Shown here: positions 17,261 to 26,884 of the stretch, piece after piece
Numbering within the stretch: position 1 is the first letter of the stretch
How the letters are laid out: the number at the start of each line of letters is the position of its first letter
DNA from: Maridesulfovibrio salexigens DSM 2638
Lineage (GTDB): Bacteria; Desulfobacterota; Desulfovibrionia; Desulfovibrionales; Desulfovibrionaceae
Length of the DNA stretch: 64,000 nt
Assembly: GCF_000023445.1 (NCBI RefSeq)
Contig: NC_012881.1
Coordinates: 1,183,501 to 1,247,500, forward strand
Reading direction: 5' to 3'
The notes under the pieces: generated by a model
What the model was told of the DNA's origin: nothing
The model's input: only the letters and a program-made list of their open reading frames with translations
Database searches by the model: none
Position numbers and translations under genes: made by a program

Positions 17261-17349
17261 ACGGCGAAGCCCTGTTAAAAAGTTTAGGAGAGTCCAGAGA
17301 ACCCTTTTCAAAGGGTTCTCTGGACCCCGAAGGGCTGCCGGAGGCTAAA
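17261..17349 (-). repeat. intergenic hairpin element, copy B
   Basis: The borders ACGGCGAAGCCCTGTTAAAA and TGCCGGAGGCTAAAC match copy A at 1550-1649 (21 of 25 bases at the outer border). The stem between them is different: GTCCAGAGAACCCTTT (17291-17306) with its near-perfect complement ending in GGAC. It directly follows the threonine aldolase stop codon, the same placement as copy A. Confidence 0.7.
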
Positions 17350-18366
17350 CTAAATTAATTTTTTCAAAGCAGCGCAGAAGTTATCAATATCTTCTTCAGT
17401 GGTAGACCATGAGGTCATCCAGCGCACTTCTCCGGTCTGCTCGTCCCATACGTAGAATGGAAATCTTTCCTGTAACTTTTCGACTGCATGCTCAGGAATG
17501 ATGGCGAACACACCGTTGGCTTCTACTGGACGGGTGATCTTTACTCCTTCGATGGCACCGGCCTTTTCAGCCAGCTTCCGGGCAAAAGAGTTGGAATGTT
17601 CAGCATTTCTTTTCCAGAGCTCATCGGTAAACAGAGCTTTGAACTGTGCGCCTATGTAACGCATCTTCGAGATAAGCTGCATGTTCTGCTTGCGGATATA
17701 CTCGAAATCTTTTCCTAATTCCGGATTAATAAAAACTGCGGCTTCAGCACACATACATCCATTCTTGCTTCCGCCGAAGGAGAGTACATCCACTCCGCAG
17801 TCAACCGTCATTTCCTTGAAAGTTACACCGAGAGCGGCTGCAGCGTTGGCGATTCTAGCTCCGTCCATGTGCGCATGGAGTCCTTTGCTGTGCGCAAAAT
17901 CGCAGATGGATTTGATTTCTTCCAAACTGTAAAGGGTTCCGAGTTCGGTGTTCTGGGTAATGGAAATTACTGCGGGTTGCGCACGGTGCACATCCGGTTC
18001 GGAAGGGACCAGCGGCTTGATGGTTTCAACAGTGATCTTTCCGTTTTTGGTCTCAGCAAGCATAAGCTTGATGCCCATGCTTTCCGGCGAACCGCACTCA
18101 TCTACGTTAATGTGTGCGTCTTCGGAACAGATGACGCTATTCCAGCTTTTGCAGAGATGGCGCAGGATCAGGGTGTTGGTGGCTGTCCCGGTGGTAAGAA
18201 AGAAAATTTTGGCCTGCTCGCCGAAGTGGGCTTTGAAAAGTTGTTCAGCTTCCGCAGAAACCGGGTCGGCACCGTAGGAGGACATATGATCCTCGTTCGC
18301 TTCCATGATGGCTTTCATTATTTCGGGATGGACACCGGAGTAGTTGTCGCTGGCAAATGATCTCAT
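17350..18366 (-). CDS. ltaE: low-specificity L-threonine aldolase
   Basis: 338 residues of the PLP fold-type I beta-eliminating lyase family. It starts MRSFASDNYSGVHPEIM and shows LTTGTATNTLILRHL, the HMDGARIANAAAALG block, and the PLP lysine in SFGGSKNGCMCAEAAVF. It cleaves L-threonine (and allo-threonine) to glycine and acetaldehyde. The start at ATG 18366 has AGGAG seven bases upstream; an upstream in-frame ATG at 18384 is rejected because the SD would then lie inside the gene. It is the last gene of a minus-strand pair, downstream of the SGNH hydrolase and separated from it by a terminator. Confidence 0.92.
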   Translation of the reverse strand: MRSFASDNYSGVHPEIMKAIMEANEDHMSSYGADPVSAEAEQLFKAHFGEQAKIFFLTTGTATNTLILRHLCKSWNSVICSEDAHINVDECGSPESMGIKLMLAETKNGKITVETIKPLVPSEPDVHRAQPAVISITQNTELGTLYSLEEIKSICDFAHSKGLHAHMDGARIANAAAALGVTFKEMTVDCGVDVLSFGGSKNGCMCAEAAVFINPELGKDFEYIRKQNMQLISKMRYIGAQFKALFTDELWKRNAEHSNSFARKLAEKAGAIEGVKITRPVEANGVFAIIPEHAVEKLQERFPFYVWDEQTGEVRWMTSWSTTEEDIDNFCAALKKLI

Positions 18367-18388
18367 GGGAAATCTCCTCATCAAATAA

Positions 18389-18419
18389 GGACAGCATCCC
18401 CATCAAGGGAATGCTGTCC
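18389..18419 (-). terminator. hairpin between SGNH hydrolase and threonine aldolase
   Basis: GGACAGCATCCCC (18389-18401) pairs with GGGAATGCTGTCC (18407-18419), with one mismatch and a 5-base loop. It sits downstream of the minus-strand SGNH gene and overlaps the leader of the aldolase gene, so it may act as terminator and leader structure. Confidence 0.65.
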
Positions 18420-18451
18420 GGTTGGTAACTGGATTGTGGGAAAGACGTGAT

Positions 18452-19030
18452 TTAGCTGAGGTGGGGCAGGATGTAAGGGGAAATGAATTTGCTGATCACT
18501 CCGGCCATGATGCCATAACCTTCCGCGTTCGGATGGACTCCGTCGCTTTCCTTGAGGGCCTTGATGTAAGCGGGATTTTCCCGCAGGGGTGAATTAATAT
18601 CCAGACAGGGAATGTCAAGTTTTGAGCAGATTTTAATAAACTCAGCAGAGAGATTTTCTGTTCTTTTATCTTTCTCTTCATCAATCATCGGCGGCGGTGT
18701 AATGAACACAGTCGCGTAGTTGCTTTTTGCGTTGTGAAGAATGCTTTCAGCACAGACCTTGCTCTGCCCAAACGGAATGTCTTTTACAGCGTCAGGCGCA
18801 CCCATGCAGAAGATCAGCAGAACAGGAGCTTCGGGATTAATGCGGTCGGCGGCTTCTTTTTCCCAGCGGGATTCAATATGTGCTGTGGTGGATGCCCGTA
18901 CACCGAGGTTATAAGCTGTCAGTTTAGCTCCCTGGGGATCAAGCTGTTTGCAGATTCTTCCTGCCCAGCCCAGTCGTTCCGAGTCGCTGACTCCGGAAGT
19001 TAGTGAATCCCCTATGAATAAAAGTTGCAT
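18452..19030 (-). CDS. SGNH/GDSL-family hydrolase
   Basis: 192 residues from the second of two close ATGs (AAAGGA lies eight bases before it and only two before the first, at 19036). Block I is LLFIGDSLTSGV with the nucleophile Ser in GDSL, block II has the Gly of YNLGVRAS, block III has an atypical MGAPD in place of GxND, and block V is SDGVHPNAEGY with the catalytic Asp and His. No signal peptide is present, so the enzyme should be cytoplasmic. It would act on small esters or thioesters; the substrate is unknown. The replacement of Asn in block III may alter the oxyanion hole. Confidence 0.82.
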   Translation of the reverse strand: MQLLFIGDSLTSGVSDSERLGWAGRICKQLDPQGAKLTAYNLGVRASTTAHIESRWEKEAADRINPEAPVLLIFCMGAPDAVKDIPFGQSKVCAESILHNAKSNYATVFITPPPMIDEEKDKRTENLSAEFIKICSKLDIPCLDINSPLRENPAYIKALKESDGVHPNAEGYGIMAGVISKFISPYILPHLS

Positions 19031-19233
19031 TTTCATATTCCTTTTAAAGTGTTATGCTTCATATCCTTGCTTTTGCAGCAGTGATATTTATCCTTGAAGG
19101 GAGCATACAGTGGAACTGTTGTAAACTTTATATTGATGATTATATGAAACACTGCCGCAAAAAGATAGTGCAATCCATTCTCAATTAGGCTATCAACTTG
19201 TTCGCCTAAACAAATGGCGGAAGGTAAGATTAA

Positions 19234-20055
19234 ATGGATCAAAAAAGTGTAATAAGTTTTAAGGATGTAAGTTTCGGGTACGGACAGCATATGGTGCTGG
19301 ATCGTGCCAGTTTTGAGATAATGCCGGGAGATTATCTTGCGGTTATCGGACCTAACGGGGGCGGTAAAACTACATTGCTTAAGTTGCTGCTGGGACTGAT
19401 AGAACCGCAGCAGGGCAGTATTGAAATACTGGGTATGCCTCCGGGCAGGCATGGTGGGCGTATCGGCTACATGCCGCAATATACGACAGTCTCCGCCAGC
19501 TTTCCCATCACCGTCCGTGATGCTGTGCTTATGGGTAAGGTCTCGCCGGGGTTTAAGGGTGTCTTCGGTTTAAGTTTCGGTAACGGTTCCGGGGGAGAGG
19601 TTGAAAAAGCTCTTGAACGGGTCGGGATGCTTGAGCATATAGACCGCAGGGTCTCCGATCTGTCCGGTGGGCAGAAGCAGCGGGTGTTCATTGCCCGTGC
19701 TATTGTGGATGAGCCGAAGATGCTGCTTCTGGATGAACCGGCTGCCAGCGTGGATCAGGCCGGTAAAAGCGGTCTTTACTGCCTGCTCAAAGAGCTTAAT
19801 GATGAAATGACCATTGTTATGGTCAGTCATGATATTTCCGTGCTCGGGCAGGGTGTGAAATCCGTTGCCTGCGTCAACCGCAAAGTTCACTTACATGAAC
19901 AGCCCAAGATTACCCGTGAGTTGCTCAGTGAAGCTTATGGCGAAACCCTCAAGGGTACTTGTCCCATTGAATTGATAACCCACGGAGAACTCCCGCACCG
20001 TGTGCTTGAATATCATCCTGAATCAGATGATTCCGAAGGAGACTGGAATGCTTGA
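19234..20055 (+). CDS. metal ABC transporter ATP-binding protein (ZnuC/MntB type)
   Basis: 273 residues. Walker A GPNGGGKTTLLKLLLG (about 34-49), the Q-loop MPQYTTVSASFPITV, the signature LSGGQKQRVFIARA, Walker B MLLLDEP and the switch His in VSHDISVLG are all intact. FPITVRDAVLMG is typical of Mn/Zn/Fe importers. It overlaps the permease gene downstream by eight bases. No periplasmic binding protein gene is adjacent, so the metal and the binding partner must be sought elsewhere. The C-terminal extension (about 30 residues, acidic) is longer than usual. Confidence 0.88.
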   Translation: MDQKSVISFKDVSFGYGQHMVLDRASFEIMPGDYLAVIGPNGGGKTTLLKLLLGLIEPQQGSIEILGMPPGRHGGRIGYMPQYTTVSASFPITVRDAVLMGKVSPGFKGVFGLSFGNGSGGEVEKALERVGMLEHIDRRVSDLSGGQKQRVFIARAIVDEPKMLLLDEPAASVDQAGKSGLYCLLKELNDEMTIVMVSHDISVLGQGVKSVACVNRKVHLHEQPKITRELLSEAYGETLKGTCPIELITHGELPHRVLEYHPESDDSEGDWNA

Positions 20056-20857
20056 GGCTTTGAGTTATGAATTCATGCAGAATGCGCTCATGGCCGGTTT
20101 GCTGGCGTCCATTATCTGCGGGATTATCGGTGCGCTGGTAGTCGTTAACCGGGTTGTCCTGCTGGCTGGCGGGGTGGCCCACGCTTCCTATGGCGGGGTA
20201 GGTCTGGCCTTTTATCTCGGCCTGCCTATGCTTCCGGTTACTGCCGCATTTGCTGTCTGCGCTGCTCTGCTCATGGCCTTGGTGACCATGCGTGTAAAGG
20301 AAAGAGCTGATACTTTTATCGGTGTAATGTGGGCTGCGGGCATGGCTTTGGGGATTATTCTGCTGGATATCACCCCCGGCTACAATGTGGATCTGATGAG
20401 TTATTTATTTGGCGGCATTCTCGCCACGCCGAAGACTGACCTCATGCTCATGGGAGGCTTGGCAGCCTTTGTCTTGCTGGTTGTTTTCTCCTGCTACAAG
20501 GGCTTCTGGGCCATGTCGTTTGATGAGGAGTTCGCCCGTTCGCGCGGAGTTCCGGTAACTTTGCTGTATTTCGTCATGCTGGCACTTATTGCGCTCAGTG
20601 TGGTTATGGTCATCCGCGTGGTCGGTCTGATTCTGGTCATCGCCCTTTTAACCATTCCACCCCAGATCGCTGAGAGCAGGACTTCGTCCCTCTTTTCCAT
20701 GATGGTTCTTTCTTCTATTCTGAGTATGGTCTTCTGCGTTAGCGGACTGCTACTCTCATATCAGCTTAATCTGTCCTCAGGAGCTACGATAATTGCCGTC
20801 AGTGTGGCGGGGTTTCTCGTTTCGGCAGCCTTGGGCAGGTTGCGCAGGGTTCATTAA
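20048..20857 (+). CDS. metal ABC transporter permease (ABC-3 / ZnuB family)
   Basis: 269 residues with about eight hydrophobic segments. The N-terminal EFMQNALMAGLLASIICGII and the conserved GGVAHASYGGVGLAFYLG block mark the ABC-3 family of Zn/Mn/Fe permeases. ATG 20048 is preceded by GAAGGAGACTGGA and lies inside the end of the ATPase gene, so the two are translationally coupled. A longer open frame from 20000 is an artefact of that overlap. A strong terminator follows. Confidence 0.9.
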   Translation: MLEALSYEFMQNALMAGLLASIICGIIGALVVVNRVVLLAGGVAHASYGGVGLAFYLGLPMLPVTAAFAVCAALLMALVTMRVKERADTFIGVMWAAGMALGIILLDITPGYNVDLMSYLFGGILATPKTDLMLMGGLAAFVLLVVFSCYKGFWAMSFDEEFARSRGVPVTLLYFVMLALIALSVVMVIRVVGLILVIALLTIPPQIAESRTSSLFSMMVLSSILSMVFCVSGLLLSYQLNLSSGATIIAVSVAGFLVSAALGRLRRVH

Positions 20858-20861
20858 TAAA

Positions 20862-20895
20862 AAAACTCCCGGTTTTAAAGAAAACCGGGAGTTTT
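20862..20895. terminator. bidirectional terminator
   Basis: AAAACTCCCGGTTTT (20862-20876) and its perfect complement (20881-20895) around a 4-base loop, flanked by A-tract and T-tract. It serves both the metal transporter genes and the convergent asnB. Confidence 0.9.
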
Positions 20896-20901
20896 GTCTT
20901 T

Positions 20902-22773
20902 CTAGACTCTGCCGTTTTTATGCTCAATGGCCCAGAGTGCCAGATTTAATATATTCCAGACAAAATTTTTGTGCTTTTTCCTTCCTGATATATGCTCATC
21001 AATTCGTTTGTTCAGCGCGTTCATATCGAAAAACTGCAGCAGGAAAGGTTTAGCCTGACTGATAGCATCAAGTGTGAAGTCGGCTGAATCGCCGCTGGTC
21101 CATTTAGCAACAGGCATGGAGAAACCCTGCTTGCGGCGGTAAAGGATATCCTTGGGCAGGTAGCGTTCTGCAAGTTTTTTGAGCAGGTATTTTGACTCGC
21201 CGCCCTTGATTTTAAGTTCAGGGGGCAGGCTTGCCATGTACTCGAAAAGTTCATGATCAAGCAGCGGAGAACGCACTTCAAGGCTGTGAGCCATGGAAGC
21301 AATATCCACCTTCACCAGCAGTGCGTCAGCGAGGAAATGGACGGTGTCCATCCAGAGCAGTCGTTCTGCGGGAGTTTTTGCGTGTATACAGGCCTGCCGG
21401 GAAAGTTCGTACTGCCATTTAAAATTAAATTGCCCCAGCTGTTCCTGAACATCAGCGCGGAAGACATCATTCTTATAGCGGGCGACCTTGAATTCATTAC
21501 GCAGTATGCGTTTAAATTCAGGGTGGAATTTACAGATCATCTTACGGCGCAGTTTACCAAGTGCCGAATTGCTGTTGAAGGCGCTGGCGATATTCTTTTC
21601 CGGCAGAATTTTTTTACCGATCATAGGTGCTAAAGCCGAAGCCAATTTCACATGGGTGTATGCAGAGTACCCACAGGCCAGTTCATCGCCTCCATCACCG
21701 CTGAGGGCAACGGTAACGTGTTTGCGGGTGGCTTCACTGAGCAGCATGGTTGCCAAAGCTGCGTCATCCGAAAAAGGTTCACCGTATTGCCGGACTACTG
21801 CGGGCAGCATATTCTCAAATTGGGTCGGGTCCAGATATTCCACATGATGATTCACACCCAGATGCTTTGCTACTTTGGCTGCATGGCCTGACTCATCATA
21901 TTTCTTCTCATGAAAACCGATGGTGAAGGTGTCGATAGATTTACTTCCGGCTTCAGCCATAAGTGCCACGACAAGGCTGGAATCGACCCCGCCTGAAAGC
22001 AGGGCTCCCAGCGGAACATCACTCTCCAGCCTGATTCTGGTTGCCTCCAGAAGTCGGCTGTGCAGTGATTCCAGTACATCTTCTTCCGAACATTCAATTT
22101 TTTGGGTGAAATCAAGGGACCAATAGCGATGCAGAGAAAGTCCCTGAGCATTCACAATGCCGTAATGGGCGGCAGGGAGCTTTCTTATGTCTGAGTAGAT
22201 GGAAAAGGGGGATGGAACGCATCCGGTACTCATGAAAAGGTCAATGGCCTGTACGTCCACGTCCTTTGAAATATCAGGGTGAGCTGCAAGAGCACGAATC
22301 TCGGAAGCAAAGATGAAACTGTTACCGCTTTGAGAGTAAAAGAATGGTTTTTTACCGAGGCGGTCGCGTGCGATGAACAGTTGCTTTTTGGAGTTGTCCC
22401 AGATGGCGAATGCAAACATGCCGCGCAGCATAGAAATGCATTTTTCTCCGTATTCACCGTAAAGCTTGAGCAGAACTTCCGTATCTCCGGATGAATTGAA
22501 GGTGTGTCCTTTGCCTATCAACTCTTCGCGCAGGGATTTGAAATTGTATATTTCCCCGTTGAAGACAATGATGTTCCCGGTTTTCAAATCTTTCATGGGC
22601 TGGTTGCCTCGATCGGAAAGGTCGAGAATAGAGAGCCGGGTATGTCCCAGTGCGATGCTTTCCTCTGTGTGGATGTGCTGAAAGTCTGGGCCTCGATGGG
22701 AAATAAGGTCGAGGATGGGTTTAATGTCTCCGGGATGTCCACCGGGATTGAAATAGCCTGCAATGCCGCACAT
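20902..22773 (-). CDS. asnB: asparagine synthase (glutamine-hydrolysing)
   Basis: 623 residues. The mature N-terminal Cys2 follows Met in MCGIAGYFN, which fixes the start at 22773. The class II glutaminase domain shows SHRGPD, LGHTRLSILDLSDRGNQP and FNGEIYNF. The synthetase domain has the PP-loop LLSGGVDSSLV (about residue 257) and ALSGDGGDELACGYSAY. It makes asparagine from aspartate, glutamine and ATP. The length is that of the long bacterial AsnB group, which also includes members modifying cell-surface compounds, so a peptidoglycan or glycan role is not excluded. No related neighbour gene is present. Confidence 0.93.
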   Translation of the reverse strand: MCGIAGYFNPGGHPGDIKPILDLISHRGPDFQHIHTEESIALGHTRLSILDLSDRGNQPMKDLKTGNIIVFNGEIYNFKSLREELIGKGHTFNSSGDTEVLLKLYGEYGEKCISMLRGMFAFAIWDNSKKQLFIARDRLGKKPFFYSQSGNSFIFASEIRALAAHPDISKDVDVQAIDLFMSTGCVPSPFSIYSDIRKLPAAHYGIVNAQGLSLHRYWSLDFTQKIECSEEDVLESLHSRLLEATRIRLESDVPLGALLSGGVDSSLVVALMAEAGSKSIDTFTIGFHEKKYDESGHAAKVAKHLGVNHHVEYLDPTQFENMLPAVVRQYGEPFSDDAALATMLLSEATRKHVTVALSGDGGDELACGYSAYTHVKLASALAPMIGKKILPEKNIASAFNSNSALGKLRRKMICKFHPEFKRILRNEFKVARYKNDVFRADVQEQLGQFNFKWQYELSRQACIHAKTPAERLLWMDTVHFLADALLVKVDIASMAHSLEVRSPLLDHELFEYMASLPPELKIKGGESKYLLKKLAERYLPKDILYRRKQGFSMPVAKWTSGDSADFTLDAISQAKPFLLQFFDMNALNKRIDEHISGRKKHKNFVWNILNLALWAIEHKNGRV

Positions 22774-22864
22774 GATCGCTACCGCCAAGTCAAAAGGGTT
22801 GATTGTTTTCAGTATGAAAGCTGGTTACACAGTGTTTTTTGACGGGTCAACAGACATGCTCATA

Positions 22865-22898
22865 AAAAAGGCGGCCTCCTTTTGGGAAACCGCCTTTT
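22865..22898 (-). terminator. terminator after the chemoreceptor gene
   Basis: AAAAAGGCGG (22865-22874) pairs with CCGCCTTTT (22890-22898), and the loop holds a further CCTCC/GGGA partial pairing. On the minus strand the stem is followed by a T-run, so it ends the chemoreceptor transcript. Confidence 0.75.
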
Positions 22899-22918
22899 GA
22901 TTGTCTTTGTTGCCGTCC

Positions 22919-25327
22919 TTATGACTGCATATTTCTGATCAATTCCTTGATCTTGGAGGCCAGTTCCGCAACTTCGGAGATGGCCAGAGCAGATTGAACT
23001 GTGGTCTCAGCAGCTTCAGCGGAGATTTCGTTGATTTCTTCGGTGGCGCGGCTGATCTGTTCACTTGATGCTGATTGTTCTTCAGCTGCAGCAGCAATTC
23101 CTTCGATCTGATCGGCAGAGGTTTCTACCATGTGCACGATCTCATCAAGGGCTTCGCCGGATTTCGATGCAAGATCAGTTGATTCGACAATGGACTTAAC
23201 TGCATTTTCAGTCGCACTGATGTTTGTCCTGGTGCTGTCCTGAATGGAAGTAATAGCTTCACCTACTTCCTTGGTTGCATCCATGGTTTTTTCAGCCAGC
23301 TTACGAACTTCATCGGCAACAACTGCGAATCCGCGACCTGCTTCACCGGCACGTGCGGCCTCAATAGCAGCATTAAGCGCCAGCAGGTTGGTCTGATCAG
23401 CAATATCGGTAATAACGTTCATGACCTTTCCGATGGAATCAGTGCGCAGTCCGAGTTCTTCCATGCTGGATTTGAGTTCTTCGGAATTTTGCTCAAGGGC
23501 CTTAATGGACGATACAACCTGACCTACCAGTTCCTGTCCTTCCAATGCCTTTTCCTTAGTCACGCGGGCATTTTCAGATGCTTCACCAGCATTACGGGCA
23601 ACTTCCATAACTGTTGCGTTCATCTGGTCCATAGCTGTCGCTGTTTCGCTGGCTCTTTGCTGCTGGACTTCTGCACCCCTGCGGGACTCGTCAACCTGAG
23701 CTGAAAGTTCATCCGCAGCAGAAGCAAGCTGATCAGAGATTTCGTCAGCATCCCTTGCTGTTGCAGCGATGGTGTCACGCTGGGCAGTAATGGATTTTTC
23801 GTTTTCCTTAATGGTTGTGATGTCATTCATGACCATGAAGGCACCTATGAGCTTTTTATCAAGGTCGTGAAGAGGAGCTACGTCAATAATAGCATAGAAT
23901 TCTTTGCCGCCTTCGGTGTGCCCCTGCACTTCAATTTCAGAGAAGCTGCTTTCTTCTTTCAGGCAGCGTTCAATGGTCTCACGAATGGTTTGGTTCGAAA
24001 CCAGATCGTTAGCGCGTTTTCCGATATAACTATCAGCATTACCGCTTAAACCGAATTGATCAATGAGATGCTGGTTGATGAAGGACACTTTTTTATCAAG
24101 ATCCACCACGATGCAAGGCAGGGTCAGTCCACTGAGTAGGCCGCTGGAAAAACCGAGTTTATTCTTCAGTTCGAAGACCATGTGTTTAACTGAATTGATT
24201 GTACGGCCAACAACATCGTCGGCTTCGTATTTAAGTTCGGAATCGTAATCACCTTCAGATACTTTGGCAGTGAAGTCGGAAAGCTGCTGCAGTGGTCTGG
24301 TGGTCGCTTTGATCATCAGCAGCAGAATGATTGCTGAGATGGAAAGGGCAACCACGGCGATAATGACGTTGGTAATGAAAATGTCGCGGTCCACTCCATG
24401 AGACATATCGGATGTCTTCATCACAAATGCGAATGACCAGTTCCATGGTTTGAAGTCTGTTATATATGCGGATGTCGATTCCCCGTCCTTATCGTATTCA
24501 ATCTCCCCTTCCTCTGTGTCGGCAAAGAGATTCCAATTAGGGGTATCTTTCAAATTTTCACCGGTAAGGGTCGGGTGGAGCATGATATCACCCTTGGTGT
24601 TGAATATCATAGCGAATCCCTTTCCGCCTACATTTGAAGCCATAACGGATTTTTTAAAGGCATCAGTAATAATTTTGCGTCCTACATAAATGACGCTGAC
24701 AATATTACCGCGAAGGTCGGTCAGGGGTTTGTAGGCGGTGATGTACCAAGCGTTAACAACATAAGCCATGCCGTAGTATGTCTTACCGGACATTACTGCT
24801 TTATATACAGGGCTTGAGTCAGGGATGTAGGTACCTGTTGCCCGGTTCCCGTCCAGCTTGAGCACGTTGGTTGATACCCGCAGCAGCTTGCCGGGAAGGA
24901 CTTCGAAAATTGTGGCAGTTCCGCCGATTTCTTTTTTGAGATCATCAACGATGTCGAATTTATTATTGACTGGTATTCCGCCGAATTCAAGGCTGGGTAT
25001 GCTTACAGTCTCGCTCTGTTTAGTGATCTGGTTTGTGATGGTGGTTTCAATGGGATGGCGTTTATTGAGCTTAGGAAAGCCGAGTGAAAATATTTTTTTA
25101 TCCAGAATGTCGATGTCTGCTTTTACCTTGTCCATCAGGATGTCATTCTGCATTTCCATGAGTGAATGAACGCTGTCAGCGATAGATTTCATGGATGTTT
25201 GACCAAGCGTATGAAGCGAGTCCTGCACTTTATAAAGGTTGATCCCGGTCATGAAAATGATTGTAGCCAGAACGATTAGGACTGCTCCAAGCATAAGTTT
25301 TGTTTGAAATGCCAGCTTCTTTAACAT
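22919..25327 (-). CDS. methyl-accepting chemotaxis protein with Cache and PAS domains
   Basis: 802 residues. Order: first membrane helix (about 9-29), periplasmic Cache 3/2-type sensor (about 35-300), second helix ([20 protein letters not shown]), HAMP (about 345-395), a PAS domain (about 405-515), then the signalling domain. Its hairpin tip reads [20 protein letters not shown], followed by [15 protein letters not shown]. Such receptors control CheA and thus flagellar rotation. The cytoplasmic PAS suggests a second, internal input such as redox or a cofactor. It starts at ATG 25327 after GGGAGAGAGC, not at 25345. It stands alone, away from che genes. No C-terminal CheR-docking pentapeptide is seen. 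Confidence 0.92.
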   Translation of the reverse strand: MLKKLAFQTKLMLGAVLIVLATIIFMTGINLYKVQDSLHTLGQTSMKSIADSVHSLMEMQNDILMDKVKADIDILDKKIFSLGFPKLNKRHPIETTITNQITKQSETVSIPSLEFGGIPVNNKFDIVDDLKKEIGGTATIFEVLPGKLLRVSTNVLKLDGNRATGTYIPDSSPVYKAVMSGKTYYGMAYVVNAWYITAYKPLTDLRGNIVSVIYVGRKIITDAFKKSVMASNVGGKGFAMIFNTKGDIMLHPTLTGENLKDTPNWNLFADTEEGEIEYDKDGESTSAYITDFKPWNWSFAFVMKTSDMSHGVDRDIFITNVIIAVVALSISAIILLLMIKATTRPLQQLSDFTAKVSEGDYDSELKYEADDVVGRTINSVKHMVFELKNKLGFSSGLLSGLTLPCIVVDLDKKVSFINQHLIDQFGLSGNADSYIGKRANDLVSNQTIRETIERCLKEESSFSEIEVQGHTEGGKEFYAIIDVAPLHDLDKKLIGAFMVMNDITTIKENEKSITAQRDTIAATARDADEISDQLASAADELSAQVDESRRGAEVQQQRASETATAMDQMNATVMEVARNAGEASENARVTKEKALEGQELVGQVVSSIKALEQNSEELKSSMEELGLRTDSIGKVMNVITDIADQTNLLALNAAIEAARAGEAGRGFAVVADEVRKLAEKTMDATKEVGEAITSIQDSTRTNISATENAVKSIVESTDLASKSGEALDEIVHMVETSADQIEGIAAAAEEQSASSEQISRATEEINEISAEAAETTVQSALAISEVAELASKIKELIRNMQS

Positions 25328-25416
25328 GCTCTCTCCCTGATCCAAAGTTAGATACGTTTGCCAGTCTTGTTAGCGTTTTCCCTCTACGCACGTAGACCCG
25401 ACTTAAAATATGATTG

Positions 25417-25437
25417 AGAACTGTGGGATGCAGTTCT
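25417..25437 (-). terminator. weak hairpin downstream of the 25465 gene
   Basis: AGAACTG (25417-25423) and CAGTTCT (25431-25437) form a 7-bp stem. On the minus strand it is followed by CAATCATATTTT, a poor T-tract, so termination here is only possible. Confidence 0.4.
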
Positions 25438-25464
25438 TCAGGACATTGAGTACTTCGGCATGAA

Positions 25465-25893
25465 TTAATGTGTATTGCCCCTTGAAAACTTGGCTAAAAG
25501 CCGAACCACTGCATTTTCCTGTTCATGTTCAATGCGAGACACCTGCGGCGAGGCTTTGGCATAATACACAATTACACTATCCCCCAGTGAAATCCTCCTC
25601 CAGAATGTGCTTTGTACAGCAGCTGTTCTTTCTCTGGGCAAACCGGAAGGATCAATAAAGCGATACCTGACGGTTTGACGTTCTTTTTCCGTTTCATTTA
25701 AATTATGTTCGCTTATTCGGCTGTTTTTTTCAATAACTATACCTATAGCTTTATTTTCTCCAAAGGCTCTTATTCTTTCCAGTCTGATTTCCTTGTAGGG
25801 GATAAAGAAATATCCGGCAATAACCAACAAAGCTACACATAGTGCGATTTTGTTTTTTACGCCGGAAGAAGGTATATATTTAGAAAATAGCAT
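25465..25893 (-). CDS. membrane-anchored DUF3592-like protein
   Basis: 142 residues from ATG 25893, or 147 from a GTG at 25908; no ribosome site separates the choices. One hydrophobic helix near the N-terminus (ALCVALLVIAGYFFIPY), then a small soluble domain with YRFIDPSGLPRERTAAVQST and a SLGDSVIVYYAKASPQVSRI segment. The G-D-x-V-x-V-x-Y pattern near the end is the one seen in DUF3592-type small beta domains, whose function is not known. It lies upstream of the chemoreceptor on the same strand. Confidence 0.6.
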   Translation of the reverse strand: MLFSKYIPSSGVKNKIALCVALLVIAGYFFIPYKEIRLERIRAFGENKAIGIVIEKNSRISEHNLNETEKERQTVRYRFIDPSGLPRERTAAVQSTFWRRISLGDSVIVYYAKASPQVSRIEHEQENAVVRLLAKFSRGNTH

Positions 25894-25965
25894 GTTTAAG
25901 TTTAACACCTGAGTGCTTGAGGGGCAAGTTGTTGTCCTTACTCAAGAGGAAGAGAGGAGTTAAGG

Positions 25966-26244
25966 ATGAGTAGCTTGCAAAAGACAGGGCAATGGTGGGT
26001 GCTGGCAGTTGGTGAAGATTTTGATGAAGATACTTTTGATCAAAGGGAGAAGTGCCGCGCAGAGTTGCTCCATAAGGTGAATGAAGCAGGGATAGAGCTG
26101 GACGAAAACGTCTGGGTCTATGATGAATCCAAATGCGCACAGCTTGTCCTCCGGGTCTGTTCTGATCGGGAAAGAGCGGAAGATGCTGCCCGCGAGTTAG
26201 AAGACTCCGGTCTCAGCTTACGGATAGCAAGGGAATTTGAGTAA
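25966..26244 (+). CDS. small hypothetical protein
   Basis: 92 residues, strongly acidic, with no signal or membrane segment. It is led by a very good ribosome site (GAGGAGTTAAGG). The C-terminal half (LVLRVCSDRERAEDAARELE, then DSGLSLRIAREFE) looks like a beta-alpha-beta unit similar to an ACT/ferredoxin-like half, but that is a guess. It ends three bases before the convergent LysE gene. Family not recognised. Confidence 0.6.
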   Translation: MSSLQKTGQWWVLAVGEDFDEDTFDQREKCRAELLHKVNEAGIELDENVWVYDESKCAQLVLRVCSDRERAEDAARELEDSGLSLRIAREFE

Positions 26245-26247
26245 ATT

Positions 26248-26871
26248 CTAGTTTTTGGCAAAGGCTATTTTTAGACCCAGTCCGATAAATACTATGCCGG
26301 AAATGGCTTCCAGTCGTTTTTTGAATTTGCCACCGGAAATGAGATGGCGCATTTTACCCAAAGCAAGTGTTATAAAGCTGAACCAGAGAATACCCATGCT
26401 GAAGTGGATGGTCATGAGCAGCAGGGATTGTCTCAGGATTGATTCTCCGGGAGAGATGAACTGAGGAAGCAGTGCAAGATAAAATACTGCAACTTTGGGA
26501 TTGAGTACATTGGTCAGGAATCCTTCACGGATGGAGGCGGAGATTCCTTTGCTGCACGGCTCGGCTGAGAATTCGGTCTCTTCATGTTTTCTGCTGCTGC
26601 GCAGGGATTGAATTCCCAGATAAATAATGTACAGCGCACCGGCAAGCTTGACCATTTCAAAGGCGGTTGCGGAATTCATGAGGATCATGGACAGTCCCAA
26701 TGCTGATGCAAGGGCGTGGATTAACAGACCGGCATTGATCCCGGCTACTGTACACAGACCGTCTGCAGTTGAGCGGGTCAGCGTGTTGTTGATCACAAGC
26801 ATGGTATCTGAACCGGGGGTGATGGTCAGAATAGCCGCAACCGGGATAAAAGCCATGGTCAGTGCATCCAT
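26248..26871 (-). CDS. LysE/RhtB-family amino-acid exporter
   Basis: 207 residues, about six hydrophobic helices. The N-terminus MDALTMAFIPVAAILTITPG followed by SDTMLV is the family signature (PGPxxL variant), and FLTNVLNPKVAVFYLALLPQ is the second conserved block. Members export amino acids such as homoserine, threonine or lysine, or analogues. The start at 26871 has AAAGGAAAC at the right distance; the open frame to 27003 overlaps the next gene and is rejected. It lies 13 bases downstream of the response-regulator gene. Confidence 0.9.
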   Translation of the reverse strand: MDALTMAFIPVAAILTITPGSDTMLVINNTLTRSTADGLCTVAGINAGLLIHALASALGLSMILMNSATAFEMVKLAGALYIIYLGIQSLRSSRKHEETEFSAEPCSKGISASIREGFLTNVLNPKVAVFYLALLPQFISPGESILRQSLLLMTIHFSMGILWFSFITLALGKMRHLISGGKFKKRLEAISGIVFIGLGLKIAFAKN

Positions 26872-26884
26872 TGTCCAGTTTCCT

